Shown here one piece after another: positions 1 through 5,199 of a DNA stretch of 8,387 nucleotides. The translations under genes and the position numbers were made by a program. The notes under the pieces are model-generated. The model was not told the origin of the DNA and ran no database searches. It was given only the letters and a program-made list of their open reading frames with translations. How positions within the stretch are numbered: the stretch's first letter is position 1; every line of letters begins with the position of its first letter. The stretch is from Rhodobacter sp. (GTDB taxonomy: Bacteria > Pseudomonadota > Alphaproteobacteria > Rhodobacterales > Rhodobacteraceae), in contig PNNE01000038.1 of the NCBI GenBank assembly GCA_013824055.1, positions 1 through 8,387 of the forward strand. The letters are read 5' to 3'.

Positions 1-20
1 GCCAGAAGGCGCGACCTGAA

Positions 21-58
21 GGAAAGGCCCCGGATCGCTCCGGGGCCTTTCCGCTTTT
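21..58 (+). terminator. Strong stem-loop, intrinsic-type terminator
   Basis: A perfect 14-bp stem (21-34 with 39-52) closes a 4-nt TCGC loop and is followed on the plus strand by GCTTTTGG, a short T-tract. This fits an intrinsic terminator for a plus-strand gene ending at or before the left edge; one frame has a TGA at 17-19, two bases before the stem begins. Read on the minus strand the stem is followed only by TTC, so it is a weaker but possible terminator for the dctQM transcript, which ends at 115. The right arm and T-tract are then copied in tandem. Confidence 0.75.
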
Positions 59-96
59 GGGGGCCTTTCCGCTTTTGGGGGCCTTTCCGCTTGTGG
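43..96. repeat. Three tandem 18-bp copies of a terminator arm
   Basis: Units at 43-60, 61-78 and 79-96 read GGGCCTTTCCGCTTTTGG, the third with one change (TTGTGG). Position 97 onward looks like a decayed fourth copy. The first unit is the 3' arm of the stem-loop plus its T-tract. Each further unit could therefore pair through GGGCCTTTCC with the 5' arm at 21-30, giving alternative hairpins that each have a T-tract (the last interrupted). Confidence 0.9.
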
Positions 97-114
97 GGGC
101 GATTTCGGCCGGCC

Positions 115-1884
115 TCAGGGGTTCACCACCGGCGCGCCAAGCTGCGGAGCTCCGGGCAGGGTGGGCAAGCCTCCCGGCGCAGTGCCTCCCGGTGCGGTGC
201 CTCCCGGTGCGGTGCCGCCCAGGTTCGGCGCACCAAGCTGCGGCAGACCGCCCGGTGCCCCTGGGGTCAGCGTCTGCAGGGTGGGGACCCTGATCTCGAC
301 CGTGGACGGGTCGATCACCGGTCCCTTGTAGTGCATCACGATCTGCGGAAAGAAGATGACCACGAAGATCATCGTCACCTGGATGATGATGAAGGGGATC
401 GCGCCCTTGTAGATCTCGACCGTCTTGATCCCGTCCATCTTCTTGCCGGTGACCTTGTCCAGATAGGGCACCTTGGCCGCGACCGAACGCAGGTAGAACA
501 GCGCAAAGCCGAAGGGCGGGGTCAGGAAGCTGGTCTGCAGGTTCACCCCGATGATCACTCCCAGCCAGATCAGGTCGATTCCCAGCGTTTCTGCCGGAGC
601 GATCAAGAGCGGGACCAGGACGAAGGCGATCTCGAAGAAGTCCAGGAAGAAGCCCAGGATGAAGATGATCAGGTTCACCACCAGCAGAAAGCCGTACTGG
701 CCCCCTGGCACGGCGGTCAGCAGCTCCTCGACCCAGATGTGGCCGTTCACGCCGTAGAAGGTCAGGCTGAACATCCGCGCGCCGATCAGCACGAACATGA
801 CAAAGGCCGACAGGCGTGTGGCGGCGATCAGCGCCGATTGCAGGACCGGGAACTTGAAGCGCCCCTTGGCCCAGGCCAGGACCATCGCCCCCACGGCCCC
901 CATCGCGCCGCCCTCGGTCGGGGTGGCAAGGCCGATGAAGATCGTGCCCAGCACCAGGAAGATCAGCGCCAGCGGCGGGATCAGCACCATGATCACCTGC
1001 TGCGCCAGGCGCGACAGCAGGTTGATGCCCAGGTAGCGGTCCGCCAGCGCGTAGAAGTAGATGACCAGGGTGGCGATGGTTGCGCCCAGCACGTCGGCAT
1101 TGGCTCCCCAGGCGTCATACCACAGGTAATGCGCGACGTAGCCGATGCCGATGCCCGCGGCCAGCGCCACCAGAAGCGAGGTCACCCCCCCGCCCAGCGT
1201 CCGCGCCTCGGGCGGCAGGGCAGGGACCTTGTGCGGCTGGAAGATCGCGACCATGCAGACATAGCCCAGATACATGCCGGTCAGGATCAGCCCCGGAATG
1301 ATCGCGCCCTGGTACATGTCGCCGACCGACCGGCCCAGCTGGTCGGCCAGCACGATCAGCACAAGGCTGGGCGGGATGATCTGCGCCAGCGTGCCCGAAG
1401 CCGCGATGACCCCGGTCGCCGTGCGCCGGTCATAGCCGTAGCGCAGCATGATCGGCAGCGAGATCAGGCCCATCGCGATGACCGAGGCCGCGACGACGCC
1501 CGTGGTGGCGGCCAGCAGCGCGCCGACCAGGATCACGGCAAAGGCCAGCCCGCCGCGGATCGGGCCGAACAGCTGGCCGATCGTGTCGAGCAGGTCCTCG
1601 GCCATGCCACTGCGTTCCAGGATGATCCCCATGAAGGTGAAGAAGGGGATGGCCAGCAGGGTCTCGTTCGACATGACCCCCCACAGCCGTTGCGGCATGG
1701 TGCCCAGAAGTGGCCAGTCCAGGGTGATCTCGCCGTTGGAATAGGGCGCAAGCCAGACGCCGATGACGAAGAAGATCAGCCCGTTCGCCGCCAGGGCAAA
1801 GCTGACCGGATAGCCGTACAGCAGAAAGACGACCAGGCTCACGAAGATGATCGGAGCCATGTTGTGCGCGATGATCTCGATCAT
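115..1884 (-). CDS. dctM: TRAP transporter large permease (DctM family)
   Basis: This is the large membrane subunit of a tripartite ATP-independent periplasmic transporter, the ion-coupled channel that takes a substrate from a periplasmic binding protein across the inner membrane. It has 589 residues, longer than the roughly 425 of classical DctM and in the size range of the larger mannitol/chloroaromatic-type branch. Hydrophobic helices run from about residue 9 to 515. Family signatures are visible: SGTLAQIIPPS (163-173), GLATPTEGGAMGAVGA (318-333) and NLQTSFLTPPFGFALF (448-463). The ATG at 1884 is chosen because it overlaps the dctQ stop as ATGA; the frame stays open upstream, but that part is only the antisense-free shadow of dctQ. 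Residues from about 538 to 589 are an unusual Pro/Gly/Ala/Leu tail with GGTAP repeats. The substrate cannot be told from the sequence. Confidence 0.95.
   Translation of the reverse strand: MIEIIAHNMAPIIFVSLVVFLLYGYPVSFALAANGLIFFVIGVWLAPYSNGEITLDWPLLGTMPQRLWGVMSNETLLAIPFFTFMGIILERSGMAEDLLDTIGQLFGPIRGGLAFAVILVGALLAATTGVVAASVIAMGLISLPIMLRYGYDRRTATGVIAASGTLAQIIPPSLVLIVLADQLGRSVGDMYQGAIIPGLILTGMYLGYVCMVAIFQPHKVPALPPEARTLGGGVTSLLVALAAGIGIGYVAHYLWYDAWGANADVLGATIATLVIYFYALADRYLGINLLSRLAQQVIMVLIPPLALIFLVLGTIFIGLATPTEGGAMGAVGAMVLAWAKGRFKFPVLQSALIAATRLSAFVMFVLIGARMFSLTFYGVNGHIWVEELLTAVPGGQYGFLLVVNLIIFILGFFLDFFEIAFVLVPLLIAPAETLGIDLIWLGVIIGVNLQTSFLTPPFGFALFYLRSVAAKVPYLDKVTGKKMDGIKTVEIYKGAIPFIIIQVTMIFVVIFFPQIVMHYKGPVIDPSTVEIRVPTLQTLTPGAPGGLPQLGAPNLGGTAPGGTAPGGTAPGGLPTLPGAPQLGAPVVNP
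166..222. repeat. 15-bp tandem repeat within the dctM 3' end
   Basis: Two exact 15-bp units, GTGCCTCCCGGTGCG (182-196 and 197-211), are flanked by degenerate copies on both sides. Fifteen bases is five codons, so copy number can change without a frameshift. On the minus strand the array encodes repeated GGTAP in the C-terminal tail of DctM. It is a likely site of length variation between strains (inference). Confidence 0.85.
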
Positions 1885-2522
1885 TTCTTCCCCTCGGCGG
1901 CGTCTGCGGCGGCGGCGGCGGTGTTTGCGGCGGCGGCCTTGGCCTGGACTTCGGCAGCCAGATCCTCGACCTCCTTCAGGGCCTGCTCCTGGGCCGAGAC
2001 GAAGGGATGCGGGTCCTCCATCAACCCGCGCATCACCGCGATCTTCTTCACGATCTCGGCCAGGGCCTGGAAGGACAGCATGATGAAGCCGATCAGCAGG
2101 ATGGCGCGGGCCGGCCAGATGATCAGACCGCCGGCATTGGACGAGACCTGCCCGCTGACAAAGGCCTGGATCGTGTAGGGCCAGAGAAGCCAGGCCATCA
2201 GGACCACGAAGGGCAGCAGGAAGAAGATGTGCCCCAGAAGGTCGATCCAGTGCTGGGTCCTGCGGCTGCGCGAGCCGTAGAAGACATCGATCCGGATATG
2301 TTCGTTCTGTTGCAGGGTATAGGCGGCGGCACCCATGAAGGCCGCGCCGAAGAGATACCATTGCAGTTCAAGCCAGGCGTTCGACGACAGGTCGAACAAC
2401 TTGCGGCTGACGGCATTCGCGGCACTGACCAGCACGGCCAGCAGGATCAGCCAGACGACAGATTTTCCGATGAACGCATTCACGCGGTCAATGCCGCGCG
2501 AGACCGCAAGCAAAGCCTGCAT
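1881..2522 (-). CDS. dctQ: TRAP transporter small permease (DctQ family)
   Basis: This is the small four-helix membrane subunit of the TRAP transporter, which partners the DctM subunit encoded next. It has 213 residues. Hydrophobic segments lie at about 20-37, 52-70, 92-115 and 133-158. The family motif around the second helix is clear (ELQWYLFGAAFMGAAAYTL at 52-70, then QNEHIRIDVFY at 72-82). The ATG at 2522 is preferred over an in-frame TTG at 2528 because GGGAGGG lies 7 nt upstream of the ATG but only 1 nt from the TTG. The C-terminal 45 residues are a charged, alanine-rich extension (QEQALKEVEDLAAEVQAK, then an Ala run) that may form a cytoplasmic coiled coil; its DNA is a GCC/GCG run at about 1894-1940. 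The stop overlaps the dctM start by ATGA, so translation is probably coupled. No dctP lies directly upstream, which is unusual for this system. Confidence 0.93.
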   Translation of the reverse strand: MQALLAVSRGIDRVNAFIGKSVVWLILLAVLVSAANAVSRKLFDLSSNAWLELQWYLFGAAFMGAAAYTLQQNEHIRIDVFYGSRSRRTQHWIDLLGHIFFLLPFVVLMAWLLWPYTIQAFVSGQVSSNAGGLIIWPARAILLIGFIMLSFQALAEIVKKIAVMRGLMEDPHPFVSAQEQALKEVEDLAAEVQAKAAAANTAAAAADAAEGKK

Positions 2523-2529
2523 CCCCAAT

Positions 2530-2536
2530 CCCTCCC
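2530..2536 (-). promoter_or_regulatory. Shine-Dalgarno site that fixes the dctQ start
   Basis: GGGAGGG on the minus strand lies 7 nt before the ATG at 2522. The alternative in-frame TTG at 2528 would leave only 1 nt, so the ATG is the supported start. Confidence 0.75.
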
Positions 2537-2573
2537 GATGACGGCCGCCCTTGCTTCGGCGTGCCCTTTACCT

Positions 2574-2602
2574 TCCTTAGGCGATCTTGCGGTATCCGCC
2601 AA
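2574..2602 (-). promoter_or_regulatory. Possible promoter for dctQM
   Basis: On the minus strand TTGGCG (2602-2597) is followed after 17 bp by TAAGGA (2579-2574). The -35 match is moderate and the -10 match poor. The 117-bp gap between hxlR and dctQ (2523-2639) would suit a separate promoter, but read-through from hxlR is also possible. No other clear signal was seen in the gap apart from an imperfect inverted repeat at about 2585-2602. Confidence 0.25.
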
Positions 2603-2639
2603 GAACTCAACCGGCGGCAGCGTCGGAATTGCCGTAGCG

Positions 2640-2987
2640 TCAAACCGCGTTGGACTTGTCCTTCAACCGCTGCCCGACGGCGGTGATGGCCTGGATTACC
2701 GGCATGAACTCCAGCCCAAGCTCGGTCAGCGCATATTCCACCGACGGCGGAGAGGTGTCCATGACCGCGCGCGTCAGAATCCCGCGTTCCTCCAGCTCGC
2801 GCAGACGCTGGGTCAGCACCTTGGCCGAAACAAGCGGGATGTCAGCACGCAACTCCGAAAAGCGCCGGGGGCCTGACGACAGATACCAGATGATGTTCGG
2901 CGTCCAGGCGCCGCCAATGAAGGCCATGCAGTCCGACAGGGGACACATCGGATGCGGAGTGCGGTTCTTGCGGCGCTTCAGCGTCAT
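2640..2987 (-). CDS. HxlR-family winged-helix transcriptional regulator
   Basis: A 115-residue DNA-binding protein of the HxlR family, small dimeric winged-helix regulators that often respond to formaldehyde, quinones or other electrophiles and commonly control neighbouring genes. The family core is plain: CPLSDCMAFIGGAWTPNIIW (15-34), GPRRFSELR (39-47), the recognition-helix region VSAKVLTQRLRELEERGIL (53-71) and the wing ending in PPSVEYALTELG (80-91). Cys15 is at the position where family members such as YodB and HypR have a sensing cysteine; a second cysteine is at 20. The ATG at 2987 has GAGG 6 nt upstream. The gene is divergent from the gst operon across 121 bp with four GTTACC elements, so regulation of that operon and of itself is the natural inference. 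It is on the same strand as dctQM, 117 bp upstream. Confidence 0.93.
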   Translation of the reverse strand: MTLKRRKNRTPHPMCPLSDCMAFIGGAWTPNIIWYLSSGPRRFSELRADIPLVSAKVLTQRLRELEERGILTRAVMDTSPPSVEYALTELGLEFMPVIQAITAVGQRLKDKSNAV

Positions 2988-3004
2988 CGCGGGCCTCGGA
3001 TCCA

Positions 3005-3056
3005 GTTACCCGGCAGATACCGCATTCGGCCCGTTACCGCAAGTTACCCCGTTACC
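3005..3056. promoter_or_regulatory. Cluster of four GTTACC elements, likely HxlR operators
   Basis: GTTACC occurs four times in the same orientation at 3005-3010, 3033-3038, 3043-3048 and 3051-3056, between the divergent hxlR and gst genes. The elements fall on both inferred promoters: around the hxlR start site and -35 region, and at the gst -35. Clustered copies in a divergent regulator/operon gap are a common operator layout. That HxlR is the protein that binds here is inference. Confidence 0.55.
3014..3042 (-). promoter_or_regulatory. Possible hxlR promoter
   Basis: On the minus strand TTGCGG (3042-3037) is followed after 17 bp by TATCTG (3019-3014). This would place transcription start near 3007, about 20 nt before the hxlR ATG, inside one GTTACC element. 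The match is moderate. Confidence 0.35.
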
Positions 3057-3080
3057 AAAGGTGATCGGCTGCGCTAGCCA
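3052..3080 (+). promoter_or_regulatory. Possible promoter of the gst operon
   Basis: TTACCA (3052-3057) is followed after 17 bp by TAGCCA (3075-3080), giving a start near 3088 and a leader of about 21 nt. The -35 overlaps the last GTTACC element. The -10 match is poor, so this is tentative. Confidence 0.28.
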
Positions 3081-3096
3081 TGCAGCATCCGCAACC

Positions 3097-3102
3097 AAGG
3101 AG
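3097..3102 (+). promoter_or_regulatory. Shine-Dalgarno site that fixes the gst start
   Basis: AAGGAG lies 6 nt before the ATG at 3109. The reading frame is open far upstream (to about 2650), but that part runs antisense through hxlR and has no comparable ribosome site. The homology with beta-class GST also begins exactly at this ATG. Confidence 0.85.
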
Positions 3103-3108
3103 CGACAG

Positions 3109-3732
3109 ATGAAACTCTACATCAAGCCCGGCGCCTGCTCGATGGCCTCGCATATCATCCTGGCCGAGATCGGCGGGGACTATGCCGTGGAGGTGGTCGA
3201 CACCGCGAACGGGGAAACCGCAAGCGGCGCGAATTACCGTAAGATCAACCCGAAGGGCAAGGTCCCGGCGCTGGAAGTCGAGGGCGAGGTGCTGACCGAG
3301 GGTCCGGCGATCCTGCAGTTCCTTGGCGACAAGGCCGTGATGGACGGGGCCGCGAACCTTGGCCTGGCCCCCGCCGGGGGCACGATGGCACGGGCGCGCG
3401 TGAACGAAGTGCTGAATTTCACCGGGACCGAACTGCACGTGGCCTTCGGACCGCTCTTCAACCCCGCCTCGACCGACGCGCAGAGAGAGGCCGCGCGGCA
3501 GGCGGTGGCAGGCAAGTTCGACTGGCTCGAGGCGCGGCTGACCGACGGTCGCGCGCATCTGACGGGCGAGGCGTTCACCATCGCCGACGCCTACGCGTTC
3601 GTGGTGACGAACTGGGCCAACTTCACGGGCATCGCGCTGTCCCGCTGGCCGCACCTGAGCGCCTTTCTGGCCCGCGTCGCCGCCCGCCCGGCGGTTCAGC
3701 GCGTGCTGAAGGCCGAGGGGCTGGCGGCATGA
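3109..3732 (+). CDS. gstA: Beta-class glutathione S-transferase
   Basis: A cytosolic enzyme that conjugates glutathione to electrophiles, or binds and reduces small molecules using glutathione. It has 207 residues, close to E. coli GstA, which it resembles along its length (MKLYIKPGACSMASHI, NPKGKVPAL, LTEGPAILQFL, TIADAYAFV). The N-terminal thioredoxin-like domain spans about 1-80 and the helical domain about 87-205. Cys10, the residue that defines the beta class, is present, as are the cis-proline in KVPAL (Pro53) and the glutathione-contacting TEG (63-65). His110 aligns with E. coli His106, but the next residue is Val111 where the E. coli enzyme has a lysine. It is the first gene of a four-gene operon, and its stop overlaps the next start as ATGA. 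The symbol follows the E. coli relative; orthology is not proven, and the true substrate is unknown. Confidence 0.93.
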   Translation: MKLYIKPGACSMASHIILAEIGGDYAVEVVDTANGETASGANYRKINPKGKVPALEVEGEVLTEGPAILQFLGDKAVMDGAANLGLAPAGGTMARARVNEVLNFTGTELHVAFGPLFNPASTDAQREAARQAVAGKFDWLEARLTDGRAHLTGEAFTIADAYAFVVTNWANFTGIALSRWPHLSAFLARVAARPAVQRVLKAEGLAA

Positions 3733-4106
3733 GCGCGCGGGACTACACCGGGGTGGCGGGGGTCCTCGCAACCTATTTTGACGGGCTTTACCACAGCGAT
3801 ACCCGACGCCTGGCGCAGGTCTTCCACCCCAGGGCGCAGTATGTCTGCGTCACGGACGGGACGCTTCTCTACCGCGACATGGCCGAGTACTTCCCGATCG
3901 TCGATGCCCGTCCATCCCCCGCCTCGCGCGGCGAGGTGCGGCGCGACGAGATCGTCTCGATTGACTTCGCCGGCCCGGTCACGGCCCGCGCCGTCGTCCG
4001 TTGCGCCATCGGCCCCCGGCAGTTCACCGACTTCCTGACGCTGATCCGGCTGGACGGGCGCTGGCAGGTGATTTCCAAGGTGTTCCACTATCAGGAGGAA
4101 AGCTGA
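3729..4106 (+). CDS. NTF2-fold protein, putative lumazine-binding family
   Basis: A 125-residue soluble protein that looks like the putative lumazine-binding branch of the NTF2/SnoaL-like fold, a cone-shaped alpha+beta barrel used for small-ligand binding or simple isomerase and hydrolase chemistry. Recognisable parts are an N-terminal helix ending in YFDGLYHSD (16-24), the FHPRAQYVC strand (32-40), the RPSPASRGE segment (61-69), DEIVSIDFAGPVTARAVV (73-90) and the C-terminal FTDFLTLIRLDGRWQVISKVFHY (99-121). The start overlaps the gst stop (ATGA) and the stop TGA overlaps the next ATG by one base, so all are translated together. No catalytic residue can be assigned with confidence. In context it may act on or carry the same compound as the GST and tautomerase (inference). 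Confidence 0.82.
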   Translation: MSARDYTGVAGVLATYFDGLYHSDTRRLAQVFHPRAQYVCVTDGTLLYRDMAEYFPIVDARPSPASRGEVRRDEIVSIDFAGPVTARAVVRCAIGPRQFTDFLTLIRLDGRWQVISKVFHYQEES

Positions 4107-4330
4107 TGCCCTACGTCAACATCAAGATCACCCGTGAGGGGGCCACGCCCGCACAAAAGGCCGAACTCATTGCCGGGGTCACCGACCTTTTGCAGCGGGT
4201 CCTGAACAAGTCCCCGGCCACGACCTTCGTCGTCATCGACGAGGTCACACTGGAGGACTGGGGCATAGGCGGCCTGCCGGTCGAAGAATACCGCGCCAGC
4301 CAGAAAGCGCAAAGCGGGACCAATGGGTGA
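4106..4330 (+). CDS. 4-oxalocrotonate tautomerase-family protein
   Basis: A small enzyme (74 residues with Met) of the tautomerase superfamily, which acts as an oligomer and uses the amino group of an N-terminal proline. Pro follows the start Met (MPYVNIKITREG), so the catalytic Pro is exposed once Met is removed. The C-terminal WGIGG (52-56) matches the FGIGG turn of 4-oxalocrotonate tautomerase. By alignment from memory, the classical Arg39 is replaced (ATTFVVI), Arg11 is shifted or lost, and Phe50 is Trp, so the substrate probably differs from 2-hydroxymuconate. The extra 10-12 residues after the GIGG turn are polar. An excellent AGGAGG site (4093-4098) lies 7 nt before the ATG, which sets the start here although the frame is open from 4001. 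The end overlaps the next gene by 8 bases. Confidence 0.9.
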   Translation: MPYVNIKITREGATPAQKAELIAGVTDLLQRVLNKSPATTFVVIDEVTLEDWGIGGLPVEEYRASQKAQSGTNG

Positions 4331-4769
4331 CGGCATCCGCTATGCGGCCCTGATGTTCGCGGCGGGGATGGGCGTGCCGCTTCTCGCCGCGCTGAATTCG
4401 GCGCTCGGGCAGCGGATCGGCTCGCCCATCGCCGCCGGGGCGGTCATGTTCGCGCTCGCTTTCGTCGTGGCGCTGGTGGTTCTGGCGGTCTCGGGGCAGG
4501 GGTCTGCACTTGCCAAGGCACCCGGCCAGCCTCCCGTCCTGTTCCTGGCCGGTGGGCTGATGGTGTTCTATCTTCTGTCCATCACCTTCGTCGCGCCGCA
4601 CTTCGGGCTTGGGAACGCGATCCTGTTCGTGCTTCTGGGGCAGATTGTCAGCTCGACCGTGATCGACGCCACCGGACTGATGGGACTGGCCGCGCGGCCG
4701 GTCAGCGGAGCGCGGTTGTTTGGCCTTGCGGTAATGGCTGTGGGCATCGTCCTGAGCCAACGGGGGTAG
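4323..4769 (+). CDS. YdcZ/DUF606-type small membrane protein (DMT superfamily)
   Basis: A 148-residue integral membrane protein resembling the YdcZ (DUF606) family, half-size members of the drug/metabolite transporter superfamily. Hydrophobic segments are at about 7-26, 36-57, 72-91, 97-116 and 130-146, suggesting five helices. The family-like NSALGQRIGSPIAAGAVMF stretch (25-43) follows helix 1. Half-size transporters normally work as dimers, and no second copy is present here. The ATG overlaps the end of the tautomerase gene by 8 nt (ATGGGTGA), consistent with translational coupling; only a weak GGGA site is seen. As last gene of the operon it is a plausible exporter or importer of the compound handled by the three enzymes (inference). 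Confidence 0.85.
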   Translation: MGDGIRYAALMFAAGMGVPLLAALNSALGQRIGSPIAAGAVMFALAFVVALVVLAVSGQGSALAKAPGQPPVLFLAGGLMVFYLLSITFVAPHFGLGNAILFVLLGQIVSSTVIDATGLMGLAARPVSGARLFGLAVMAVGIVLSQRG

Positions 4770-4809
4770 CCGATGTTTGCAAGGAGATCGAACCGGAGCC
4801 TTTCGAACT

Positions 4810-5199
4810 TCACCCCGCGTGCGGCCCGATCAGGTCCCAGCGGTTGCCGAACGGATCACGCCAAACGACGACCGAACCATAAGGTTCCTGCCGTGGCGCT
4901 TCCTCGAACTCTACCCCTGCGGCCAACATGGCGGCATGCTCTCGGACGAAGTCGTCGGTTTCAAGGAACAAAAACACCCTGCCCCCGGCCTGGTTGCCGA
5001 TGGCAGCCTGCTGCACCTTGCCTTCGGCCCGCGCCAGCAGCAGCCGCACGCCACCGCCCGAAGGTTCGACCGTGACCCAGCGTTTGCGGCCCTGATCGAT
5101 GTCCTCGACCAGTCGGAAGCCCAGCTTGCCCATATAGAATGCGAGCGCTTCGTCATAATCCGGCACGACCGGCGCCAGGGCCGGGACGGCTGCGGTCAC
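4810..5199 (-). CDS. VOC-superfamily (glyoxalase/bleomycin-resistance-like) protein
   Basis: A 129-residue single-module protein of the vicinal oxygen chelate superfamily. It opens with the usual VPALAPVVPDYDEALAFYMGKLGF (5-28), has VRLLLARAEG (51-60), and a second beta-alpha-beta half from RVFLFLETDDFVREHAAMLAAGVEF (74-98) to WRDPFGNRWDLIGP (113-126). The position that is often a metal-binding Glu near the end is Asp122, and no clear N-terminal His ligand is seen, so a metal enzyme role is uncertain; such proteins can also be binding or resistance proteins. I use the GTG at 5199, which overlaps the bpt stop as GTGA. The frame stays open to 5307, but those residues are inside bpt and look non-native. 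The two genes form an overlapping pair, convergent with the gst operon across 40 bp (4770-4809) where no terminator is evident. Confidence 0.82.
   Translation of the reverse strand: MTAAVPALAPVVPDYDEALAFYMGKLGFRLVEDIDQGRKRWVTVEPSGGGVRLLLARAEGKVQQAAIGNQAGGRVFLFLETDDFVREHAAMLAAGVEFEEAPRQEPYGSVVVWRDPFGNRWDLIGPHAG

Noticed and set aside
1..19. Possible C-terminal end of a plus-strand gene (frame ending at TGA 17-19)
   Set aside because: Only five codons are visible, too few to support a gene, although the terminator two bases later would fit one.
91..2178. Plus-strand open frame of 695 codons antisense to dctM and dctQ
   Set aside because: The translation is rich in Asp, Gln, Arg and His with no family likeness. 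It is the mirror of GC-rich transporter codons, and the minus strand gives clear DctM and DctQ.
4770..4809. Terminator between the convergent YdcZ-type and VOC genes
   Set aside because: Only a short TCGAA/TTCGA inverted match and a TCGAAC direct repeat are present, with no stable stem or T-tract.
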